From the NCBI GenBank assembly GCA_004017535.1, contig SAJS01000012.1:1-62500 (forward strand): DNA of 62,500 nt, in the 5' to 3' direction. Under the pieces are notes generated by a model. The model did not search any database and was not told the DNA's origin. It worked only from the letters and a program-made list of their open reading frames with translations. Positions 53,545 through 62,500 of the stretch are shown piece by piece (within the stretch, counting starts at the first letter, position 1; each line of letters opens with the position of its first letter). The translations under genes and the position numbers were made by a program. The stretch is from Mesorhizobium sp. Its GTDB lineage: Bacteria; Pseudomonadota; Alphaproteobacteria; Rhizobiales; Rhizobiaceae.

Positions 53545-54157
53545 CTTCTCGCTATCACGTCCTACGGCCTTCTGTGAATCAGCACACTGGCTATCCCATC
53601 GTCACCATGCTCTATGGAAAAGCGCTCATTGCCTGGCCTCCCGACACACTTGGTGTATTGAAGAAATTGGCGGGCCGAGCCTGCGGCTCAGTTGGCCTTG
53701 TACACATGCGGCAAACAGGCCAGTGGCCCTGACGCCATCGGTGAGTGCCACAAGCTTGCTCTACAGGGGGGTACTGCATCCGCGACCTCCCTCAGCAGTG
53801 CGGGCAGTCGGCTGGCGTCTCGAGGCAGAACGTTCGGAAAGCTTCCAGGACGCCCAGTCGATGCCGAATTGTAGAACAGCCTATTGAGGGCCGAAAGGGA
53901 CCGACCTGCTGCGGGCCGCGTTGCGAGCGGCCGCAGACGCTGAATCTGCCGGGACACGCTCGGCCTCTTCACCCTGACTGTTCGCTTTGATCTTGCCGTC
54001 TTTAGACTTGGCATCGGGACCTCGGTCTAGTCGTCTGAACTGCCAGAAGTGCAGTGAAGAATGCGACGGCGTGGCGCTGCATCGATGCCTCACGTTGTGG
54101 ATGATCACCTGGGCTTGGCTCTGCCATTTGATGTGGCAGCCAATTTCCTGGGCCCGA
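53545..54157. other. No recognisable gene
   Basis: About 610 bp. A minus frame at 53688-54014 contains ASRLPALLREVADAVPPCRA and similar but no named domain; it may be a decayed gene. Nothing else is recognised. Confidence 0.35.
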
Positions 54158-54547
54158 TCAAACGAACACGTCGGCCACGATTAGAACGATGCCCAGCCAT
54201 GCGGAGAGCCAGCAAATTGGCCGCACGCCGGGAGGTGCAAAGGCATACGCAGGAACATAGACAAGCCGGGCAATGACGAATAGCCATCCCCCGACGGCAG
54301 AGAGCGAACCTGCCGCATGAGCCTCGTGCACAAGGAACAGAGCGGCGGCGAACTGCGGAAAAATCTCCAGGAGATTACGGTGGGCTCGAACGAAGCGGCC
54401 GCTGATTCCAGTTACCTCGCGCTGCTCGTCCCGTGGTCCCGCGACCCAAGTTCCTCCAAGCTGGCGCAGCGTTAGAACGCTAGCAATAGTGAGCTGAAAG
54501 CTCGCCAGCACCAAGGCGGCAAGCAGGGCCCACAGGTCGCTCGTCAT
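54158..54547 (-). CDS. MAPEG-family membrane protein
   Basis: 129 aa with four predicted TM helices: LWALLAALVLASFQLTIASV, then ISGRFVRAHRNLLEIFPQFA (the conserved R-x-x-R-A-x-x-N-x-x-E motif of MAPEG proteins), SAVGGWLFVIARLVYVPAYA, VRPICWLSAWLGIVLIVADV. MAPEG proteins are glutathione-dependent or related membrane enzymes; in bacteria their substrates are mostly unknown. Start ATG 54547 is chosen over an upstream codon because it begins the first helix at the usual spot. Confidence 0.82.
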   Translation of the reverse strand: MTSDLWALLAALVLASFQLTIASVLTLRQLGGTWVAGPRDEQREVTGISGRFVRAHRNLLEIFPQFAAALFLVHEAHAAGSLSAVGGWLFVIARLVYVPAYAFAPPGVRPICWLSAWLGIVLIVADVFV

Positions 54548-54797
54548 TGCTATCGCATCCCAGGCGTCGTTCTTCCACAACCGGTCGAAAACCCGCTGGA
54601 GCATATCCAGATCAGCGGGCCAGTAGACGCCACAGGACGCGACTCTGACATCCCCGCCGCCCTCGGTGCGGCTTGGGCCATTATCTCATAGAACAGGTTT
54701 GGGCGCGACGGAAACCGTGTCCCATGTGGAACGAATTCACGCCTTGATGATTAATCAGACAGGCGGTCGAACCCACAGGGATGCAGCCGTTTCAGGA

Positions 54798-54841
54798 CAA
54801 AAAGCCCGTCGCTCACGCTCATTAGCTGCGCCGGGCTTTTC
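54798..54841. terminator. Strong bidirectional terminator-like hairpin
   Basis: AAAAAGCCCG (54799-54808) pairs with CGGGCTTTT (54832-54840) around a 23-nt loop; A-run on the left and T-run on the right, so it could work in both directions. It lies about 500 bp downstream of kup, perhaps its original terminator before the IS end arrived. Confidence 0.6.
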
Positions 54842-55177
54842 TCATGCATGCAGCCAGCCAGCGCGGGCATACGGGCACGCCCGAGAAGGTCACCCCCTAA
54901 GACTAACCGCCGCGAGTAGCAGGCCAAAATCTTATTAAGCTCCAGCCGCAATTCACCCCTCGTTCACGATATCAGCGCCGGATGGGTGCTTGTTACCTTT
55001 AGAGGTACCACGCTATCCCCGCTGGGTGGCGGAATAACACAGCAAAATTCCGGGGCAGGAACCGTGACAAATCCGATAAAGCGTCTTTTCCAATGGATGA
55101 ATGGACCCCCTCCGAAGTACTGGATGGCATATGTCTTAGGTGTCGGTGCCAGATGCATCGCCCCAACGTCCGTCGGT

Positions 55178-55243
55178 CCACCCGCCCGGCAGGCACACCC
55201 AAGGCCGTAAACGAATTCAAAACTGGATAAAAACTGGGGCAAC
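55178..55243. mobile_element. Solo IS end (remnant of the same IS type as 58320-59590)
   Basis: ACGAATTCAAAACTGGATAA and on to GGGGCAACGTCA matches, with few changes, the transposon-right end of the complete IS (read there as the reverse complement of 58380-58320). No transposase remains. It faces the complete IS across the kup/DUF4118 segment, in inverted orientation. Confidence 0.75.
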
Positions 55244-55340
55244 GTCAACGCCAATGGGCGTGGTGTTGGCAGCCGGCAGAAACCGAAGCTTTGTTTTTGC
55301 GCAGCATGTTCGCAATCCGGCGCCTGTAAGGGCAGTCGGA

Positions 55341-57257
55341 TCAGATCACCACCTGGGTGCCGATCTCGACGACTCGCCCGGTCGGTATCTGGAAATACTC
55401 CGTCGCATCGGCAGCTGTCCGCGCCAGCCCGATGAACAGCTTGTCCTGCCACACCGGCATGCCGGAATTGGGCGAGGCCTTGAGCGAGCGCCGCGACAGG
55501 AAAAAGGATGTCGACATGATGTCGAACTTCCAGCCCTGCTTTCGGCAGATCGCGAGCGCACGCGGGATATTCGGCTGCTCCATATAGCCGAAGGTCAGCG
55601 TCACTCGCATGAACAGCTCGTTGACCGTTTCCATCTTCACACGCTCGCTGTCGGGCACTATCGGCTGTGGCGCCGTCACTACCGAAAGGATGACGTTCTG
55701 CTCGTGCAACACCTTGTAGTGCTTGAGACTGTGCATGAGCGCGGTCGGCGCACTCAGCGGGTCGCTGGTCAGGAACACCGCCGTACCCGAAACCAAATAG
55801 GGCTTCTTCTTCAACAGATTGCCGGCAAGGAAATCGAGAGGGATCTCATTGCGGCGCGTCTTGTCGAACAGGTAGCGCCCGCCGCGCACCCACGTCCAGA
55901 TAATGAGGCACATCACCAACGCAATGGTCAGTGTAACCCAGCCTCCTTCGACCACCTTGATGATGTTCGAGCCGAGGAATACCAAGTCCACGATCAGAAA
56001 GAGTGCCGACGCTGCAAGGGCGCTGGTAACTGACCAGTTCCAGATTCGGCGCATGACGATGAAGAGAAGCAGGTCCGTGACCACCATCTGACCGGTGACG
56101 GAGATGCCGTAGGCCGATGCGAGGTTGCCCGACTTCTGGAACCCGAGCACCAGCATCATGACGCCGATGCCGAGCAACAAATTGACCCTCGGGAGATAGA
56201 TTTGGCCAACTTGCGTCTCGGATGTGTGTAGGATGCTGAATCGCGGCAGAAGATTCAGCTGAACGGCTTGACGCACCAGCGAAAACGCCCCGGAAATCAC
56301 TGCCTGGCTGGCGATGATCGTCGCAGCGGTGGCCAAGACGACCATCGGCACCAGCGCCCAGCGAGGCTGCATGTCGAAGAAAACATTCTCTGGCAATCCG
56401 GTGCGGTTCAAAACAAAGGCGCCCTGCCCAATGTAGTTGAGCAGAAGGCACGGGAACACGATCCACAGCCAAGCCATCACAATCGGTCTGCGGCCAAAGT
56501 GGCCAAGATCGACGTAAAGCGCCTCAGCGCCGGTCACAGCTAGAAAAACAGCGCCGATTGTACCGAGCGCGAGTGCTGGATTGGCCACGAGATAGTGGAC
56601 GGCGTGGTAGGGATTGACGGCCCACAACACTCCGGGATTGGTGAGGATGTGGCTTACGCCGGAAACCCCTAGCGCGAGAAACCATGCGAATGTAATCGGC
56701 CCGAAAACGCCTCCAATGGCGCCGGTCCCGAATCGTTGGACCGCGAACAGCCCAGCAAGAATGACAAGCGTGACTGGTAAGACGTATGGCTGAAGGGCTG
56801 GCGTAACGGTCTCAAGACCTTCCACTGCAGCGAGCACCGAGATCGCTGGCGTGATCATAGAGTCGCCCGTAAACAACGCCGCGCCAAGCACGCCCAAGAT
56901 CAAAATGGCAGCTGAGCGAGCCGGAAGACTACTGCCGGCCAGGGACATCAGGGAGAGCGTGCCGCCTTCGCCCTTGTTGTCCGCCCGGAGAACAAACGTG
57001 ACGTATTTGACTGTTACGACGAGGGTCAGCGCCCAAATGATCAGCGAAAGAATGCCAAGCACATCCTCACGTGTCGCCGATCCGTCCGATGCCGCAACAA
57101 GCAGGGCTTCGCGAAACGCGTAGAGAGGACTTGTCCCGATATCCCCATAAACGACGCCGAGAGCGCCCAGAACCAGTATTCGCACGCTCGCTTGGGTGTC
57201 ATGCGCAGGAGACTGTGCTGCTGCGGCCCCGTCGTCGCCTGCATCGGCATTGCTCAT
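55341..57257 (-). CDS. kup: Kup low-affinity potassium uptake protein
   Basis: 638 aa with twelve TM helices. The N-terminal signature [20 protein letters not shown] is diagnostic for the KUP/HAK family, followed by [13 protein letters not shown] and [20 protein letters not shown] soluble C-terminal domain of about 160 residues follows. It couples K+ uptake to H+ import at the inner membrane. It lies 77 bp after a DUF4118 sensor-like gene on the same strand and is probably co-transcribed with it. The segment lies between a solo IS end and an intact IS, so it may have been moved here as a unit. Confidence 0.95.
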   Translation of the reverse strand: MSNADAGDDGAAAAQSPAHDTQASVRILVLGALGVVYGDIGTSPLYAFREALLVAASDGSATREDVLGILSLIIWALTLVVTVKYVTFVLRADNKGEGGTLSLMSLAGSSLPARSAAILILGVLGAALFTGDSMITPAISVLAAVEGLETVTPALQPYVLPVTLVILAGLFAVQRFGTGAIGGVFGPITFAWFLALGVSGVSHILTNPGVLWAVNPYHAVHYLVANPALALGTIGAVFLAVTGAEALYVDLGHFGRRPIVMAWLWIVFPCLLLNYIGQGAFVLNRTGLPENVFFDMQPRWALVPMVVLATAATIIASQAVISGAFSLVRQAVQLNLLPRFSILHTSETQVGQIYLPRVNLLLGIGVMMLVLGFQKSGNLASAYGISVTGQMVVTDLLLFIVMRRIWNWSVTSALAASALFLIVDLVFLGSNIIKVVEGGWVTLTIALVMCLIIWTWVRGGRYLFDKTRRNEIPLDFLAGNLLKKKPYLVSGTAVFLTSDPLSAPTALMHSLKHYKVLHEQNVILSVVTAPQPIVPDSERVKMETVNELFMRVTLTFGYMEQPNIPRALAICRKQGWKFDIMSTSFFLSRRSLKASPNSGMPVWQDKLFIGLARTAADATEYFQIPTGRVVEIGTQVVI

Positions 57258-57334
57258 AAACTGCTCCTCTGGCTAGAGGAAACGTTTCGTTGTCTTTGTC
57301 CTCGCGCCGTTTGCTGACTTCCCGTCCCGGGTGT

Positions 57335-58183
57335 TTACGGTCGAGCATGCCGGAAATGTTGACGGTCAAGGGCCAGGGCCAGGAAACGACCCACGATATC
57401 GACCGATGTCGAAGGCGTCGCAGGACGTTCATCGGGATCAAATGCGAGCCCAATGGCTGCGCGCGGGCCCCCAGCCGTTGTCTTTACGGGCCAGAAGTCA
57501 AAGCGCGAGGTCAACGCCGGATAGACTCCAGCGCTCACGACAAGTCCTGTTGCCAATGCCGATTGCGCTGCCTCAATCTCGGCTTCCTGGGGCTCTACAT
57601 TGCCGACTTTCTCGACGGAAACCTTTTTGCCGTCCAAAACGAGAATGACGACAGGAACTTGGAAGAGCGCTGCAAGCATGCGGCAAGTGATCGAAACGAT
57701 CGCCTTCGCATTGTCGATCCCCGCGACGTCGCGACTATAGTTTTGCAACATCGTTGCCTGCCTCCTCAGGAGCGCCACTTCAATTGCGCGGCGCCGCGAG
57801 GTAAAGGCCACGCCACTGACGATAAGTCCGACGACGAAAAGCAGTCCAATCGCCCAGACGTTCGCCGGGTCATCGACGATCAGCGTGTAGCGCGGCTCGG
57901 TGAGGAAGAAATTGTAGGCAAGTGCACCAAGCACCGCCGAAAAGAGCGTCGGGCCCAAACCTAGGCTCACGGCCCCTATGATCACCGGCACCACAAATAT
58001 GAGCGAGATGTTCGGTATCGCCACCTGGCTGTCGACACCGGCAGCCACCACCGTCGCGAAGGCGGTCATCGCAAACGAAGCAAGATAGCGTGCCGCGGCG
58101 GGAGCATCGGCCAAGCCGAAAAGCGAATCGGCACCCGGCGAAGATGTATTGTCCTGTTGCAGCCACGGGTTGACATCGGCCAT
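57335..58183 (-). CDS. DUF4118 membrane sensor-like protein without kinase domain (KdpD-like fragment)
   Basis: 282 aa. Four TM helices in the DUF4118 arrangement of KdpD (YLASFAMTAFATVVAAGVDS; ISLIFVVPVIIGAVSLGLGP; FSAVLGALAYNFFLTEPRYT; WAIGLLFVVGLIVSGVAFTS) are followed by a GAF-like cytoplasmic region (RRQATMLQNYSRDVAGIDNA; ILVLDGKKVSVEKVGNVEPQ). There is no histidine kinase core (no H-box, N-box or G-box) and no N-terminal KdpD/USP domain. Start ATG 58183 is backed by GGGAG 8 nt upstream. It is upstream of kup. It could sense K+ or turgor for Kup directly, or be a decayed KdpD; the clean frame favours a functional protein. Confidence 0.8.
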   Translation of the reverse strand: MADVNPWLQQDNTSSPGADSLFGLADAPAAARYLASFAMTAFATVVAAGVDSQVAIPNISLIFVVPVIIGAVSLGLGPTLFSAVLGALAYNFFLTEPRYTLIVDDPANVWAIGLLFVVGLIVSGVAFTSRRRAIEVALLRRQATMLQNYSRDVAGIDNAKAIVSITCRMLAALFQVPVVILVLDGKKVSVEKVGNVEPQEAEIEAAQSALATGLVVSAGVYPALTSRFDFWPVKTTAGGPRAAIGLAFDPDERPATPSTSVDIVGRFLALALDRQHFRHARP

Positions 58184-58337
58184 CGCTTCACTCCCGGCCC
58201 GGATCGCCCTATGCGAGCCTAGGCCGATCCGCATAAAGATTCCATTCGTGCGGCAGGCCTAAGATATAAAGATTCCATAGTGGAAAGACGGCGGCTCCGA
58301 GAACTCCGTGCATTTGCCGTGACGTTGCCCCCAGTTT

Positions 58338-59266
58338 CTATCCAGTTTTGAGTTCGTTTCCGGCGTGGGTTGTGCCCTGCTGGGCGGGTGAAGCGACGGT
58401 CGCTGGCGCGGAGCCTTTGGCATAGCGCAGCGCGAGCGACGGTCGCGGATTGAAGGTGGTGGCGAACTCGGCCGGTGTCTGCCAGGCGATTTGGGAGTGC
58501 GGCCGCGCGGTGTTGTAGTCGGCGCGCCACAGGGCGATGGCTACGCGCGCCTGAGCCAGCGAGGTAAACAGCGTCTCGTTGCGCAGTCATCGCGCAATCG
58601 GCCGTTGAAGCTCTCGATGAAGCCATTCTGCATCGGCTTGCCGGGCGCAATGTAATGCCATTCGACGCGGTTCTGATCCGCCCAGGCGAGGATGGCGTTG
58701 GAGGTGAACTCGCTGCCATTGTCGCTGACGATCATCCTCGGCCGGCCGCGCTCGGTGATGGGCCGGTCCAGTTCGCGGGCAACCCGCATGCCCGAGAGAG
58801 ACGTATCAACGATGAGTGCCAGGCACTCTCTCGTGCAGTCGTCGACGACGGCCAGGATGCGGAAGCGGCGCCCGTCGGTGAGCTGGTCCGATACGAAGTC
58901 GAGCGACCAGCGCTCGTCGGGCCGCAGCGGCACCAGCATCGGCGCCCTGGTCCCGATCGCCCGCTTGCGGCCGCCACGGCGGCGAACGGCGAGCTTCTCC
59001 TCCCGATAGAGCCGGAACAGCTTCTTGTGGTTCACGACCAGGCCCTCCCGCCTCAGCATCACAAGAAGACGCCGGTAGCCGAACCGGCGACGCTCCTGCG
59101 CGATCGCCTTCATCCGCTCGCGAACCTCGCGGTCGTCCGGCCTGCTGGTCTCGTAGCGAACCGTCATGCGGCAACAGCCGATGGCTTTACACGCCCGCCG
59201 TTCGCTCATCCCGAAGCCTTTCCTCAGGTGAGCGACAGCTTTCCGCTTGGCCGCGGGCGTCACCAT
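58338..59266 (-). pseudogene. IS3-family transposase OrfB, frameshifted near the 3' end
   Basis: Starts [20 protein letters not shown] (ATG 59266, overlapping orfA in the -1 frame as usual for programmed frameshifting). The rve integrase core shows [13 protein letters not shown] (first Asp), [20 protein letters not shown] (second Asp) and [19 protein letters not shown] (Glu). Right after GRLRDD a one-base loss changes the frame to [14 protein letters not shown] and stop. In the other frame the expected end [20 protein letters not shown] continues to a stop at 58338. DDE residues are intact, so a protein cut by about 80 residues would be made. Confidence 0.88.
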
Positions 59267-59526
59267 TTCTTTCCCACGAGCTCCTTCAGCGCGGCATTGT
59301 CGAGCATGGCGTCGGCCAGAAGCCGCTTCAGCCGCGTGTTCTCGTCCTCCAGCGCCTTCAGTCGCCGGGCCTCGGAGACATCCATCCCGCCGAAGCGGGC
59401 CTTCCAGTTGTAGATCGAAGCATCGCTGACGCGGTGCTTTCGACACAGATCGGCGACCGAGACCCCGGCCTCATGCTCCTTCAAAATTCCAATGATCTGC
59501 TCTTCAGAGAAGCGGCTGCGCTTCAT
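59260..59526 (-). CDS. IS3-family transposase OrfA
   Basis: 88 aa: helix-turn-helix [20 protein letters not shown], then [20 protein letters not shown], followed by a leucine-zipper-like coiled coil ([20 protein letters not shown]). It ends in ELVGKKW; the AAAGAAATGG run there is a plausible slippage site for making OrfAB. It binds the IS ends and pairs with OrfB. Confidence 0.93.
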   Translation of the reverse strand: MKRSRFSEEQIIGILKEHEAGVSVADLCRKHRVSDASIYNWKARFGGMDVSEARRLKALEDENTRLKRLLADAMLDNAALKELVGKKW

Positions 59527-59732
59527 GTCCTGGTCCTCTCAATGGGCCAGAACGAACTTCAAACCGGATTAGATCAGTGGGGCAAGGTCAGCCGCCTTCG
59601 GCAGAAGAGAAGAACAAGCGGTCGGCAGCTCTCTCGTGGGATCGAAAGGAAGAGAGGCAACTCTCTTGTGCGCAACTGGTTTGTGTTCTGCCCTGGGGTC
59701 CAACGCAGGACTGCATTCTCAGAAAAGCAAAA

Positions 59733-59757
59733 ACCGCCCCGGTTAGACCGAGGCGGT
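59733..59757 (-). terminator. Terminator of the rRNA operon
   Basis: ACCGCCCCGGTTAGACCGAG then GCGGT: a long GC-rich stem with the T-run on the minus strand (AAAAA at 59729-59733), 20 bp after the tRNA-fMet 3' end. Copies exist at 42799 and 52765 beside tRNA relics. Confidence 0.85.
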
Positions 59758-59776
59758 AATTGATTTATGATAAAAT

Positions 59777-59853
<77 letters not shown>

Positions 59854-59858
59854 TCACC

Positions 59859-59928
59859 TACGAGCAAGCGTTTGCTTGCGACTACGAGCAAGCGTTTGCT
59901 TGCGATTACGAGCAAGCGTTTGCTTGCG
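59859..59928. repeat. Three tandem 24-bp palindromic repeats in the 5S-tRNA spacer
   Basis: Copies start at 59859, 59883 and 59907; each contains GCAAGCGTTTGCTTGC, a 6-bp stem with a 4-nt loop. They lie 6 bp upstream of the tRNA-fMet 5' end within the rRNA precursor, so the transcript would form three successive hairpins between 5S rRNA and tRNA. Confidence 0.85.
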
Positions 59929-60106
59929 TTCTTGGATGTAAGCGCAAGCCTGGGAACAGGCTGGCTTACAGATAGGTAGATGGCTCCCCAAGAGAAAGGG
60001 CCGCTTTCGCGGCCCGTGGTCCCGTTGGCGGGCCTTTATCGTAGAGAGAAGATTGATCTCCATCCGGATCGTTCTGATCTGGATGTGAGGTGAACATGCG
60101 TTTGGC

Positions 60107-60226
60107 AGACCTGGCAGCGACCTACTCTCCCGCGTCTTGAGACGAAGTACCATCAGCGCTGGAGCGTTTCACGGCCGAGTTCGGAATGGGATCGGGTGCA
60201 GCCGCTCCGCCATAACCACCAGGTCG
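60107..60226 (-). rRNA. rrf: 5S rRNA
   Basis: The minus strand reads GACCTGGTGGTTATGGCGGA at the 5' end and GGTCGCTGCCAGGTCT at the 3' end, with the conserved CCGATCCCATTCCGAACTCG loop B/C region. About 120 nt; the ends are approximate. It lies between 23S rRNA and tRNA-fMet. Confidence 0.95.
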
Positions 60227-60326
60227 GCAAAACGCATGTTCAATCGAGAAGCTGTCTATTTGTGCAATTCATCATTTCGGCGACAATCCTTCGGATTGCG
60301 CCTTGATGGATATAAGGAATGAGAAC

Positions 60327-62500
<2,174 letters not shown>

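Larger units (their letters stand above)
54548..55340. other. Intergenic with a strong hairpin and a solo IS end
   Basis: About 790 bp without a gene. It contains the hairpin at 54798-54841 and an IS end at 55178-55243. The rest is not coding by eye. Confidence 0.5.
58320..59590 (-). mobile_element. IS3-family (IS407-type) insertion sequence, complete with target duplication
   Basis: 1271 bp. The ends are inverted repeats: TGACGTTGCCCCCAGTTTCT at 58320 and the complement of TGACCTTGCCCCACTGATCT at 59590, with similarity continuing about 44 bp inwards. Both sides carry the 4-bp direct repeat GCCG (58316-58319 and 59591-59594), the target duplication expected of the IS407 group. It encodes OrfA and OrfB on the minus strand. 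OrfB has a frameshift near 58589, so this copy may not produce an active transposase. Confidence 0.92.

Noticed and set aside
53688-54014. 108-codon minus frame as a gene
   Set aside because: No start signal or domain; possibly a decayed gene but not supportable.
59859-59928. Three 24-bp repeats as a CRISPR array
   Set aside because: The units are contiguous with no variable spacers, and they are internally palindromic; this is a simple tandem repeat within the rRNA operon spacer.

Overview
The window looks like a chromosomal stretch of a Rhizobiales alphaproteobacterium, most probably Mesorhizobium or a close relative. Three things point there: an almost residue-for-residue counterpart of the Mesorhizobium loti cyclic-nucleotide-gated K+ channel MloK1 (1128-2204), a Brucella/Mesorhizobium-type porin signal peptide running off the left edge (1-60), and an rRNA operon whose 23S-5S-tRNA-fMet end runs off the right edge (59777-62500, leftward). 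GC is high except in a few short patches.

Left accessory region (about 0.5-6.7 kb). Apart from the MloK1-like channel and a transmembrane-only ABC protein, this stretch is mostly wreckage: a Ser-type tRNA-like sequence with a Thr anticodon and a broken acceptor stem, a headless SDR, a frameshifted LysR tail, a broken Mg2+ P-type ATPase, and two copies (3.3 and 6.2 kb) of a decayed tyrosine recombinase that form 0.52-kb direct repeats. It reads as an old integrated element.

Middle region (6.9-42.2 kb). These are mostly intact genes in short operons. They include a zinc-ribbon/cyclase/ATPase/TPR regulator with a peroxiredoxin-like partner, a three-domain GT2-methyltransferase-deacetylase protein, a TPR-sulfotransferase, a DUF5939 cyclase, a four-gene peptide-type ABC importer, another cyclase, a UDP-HexNAc-type dehydrogenase, a DUF3095 protein, a GT4/deacetylase pair, and a leftward group made of a degenerate 904-aa ABC protein, a cNMP-binding protein and a metallo-beta-lactamase-fold protein. 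A LysR/alpha-beta hydrolase divergent pair closes the region.

Right accessory region (42.6-59.8 kb). Two direct repeats at 42.6-43.1 and 52.6-53.05 kb each carry a 3' piece of tRNA-fMet plus its downstream terminator; the intact tRNA-fMet is at 59.8 kb. They delimit a unit of about 10 kb holding a tight leftward operon: a cyclase-like/ATPase/TPR regulator, YcaO, TfuA, a gluzincin metalloprotease and an unrecognised 230-aa protein, plus a frameshifted TolB/TPR cyclase. This is the best candidate for an undescribed system, a YcaO-TfuA backbone-modification module with a dedicated regulator and protease. The next segment carries a small AT-rich membrane protein, a MAPEG protein, and kup with a kinase-less DUF4118 protein. 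Those last two lie between a solo IS end and a complete IS3-family insertion with a 4-bp target duplication.

Theme: six proteins carry cyclase-homology domains and two carry cNMP-binding domains, so cyclic-nucleotide signalling is strikingly concentrated here. Surface polysaccharide genes (two GTs, two NodB-type deacetylase domains, sugar dehydrogenase, sulfotransferase) are interleaved with them. Functional links between these groups are inference from proximity only.
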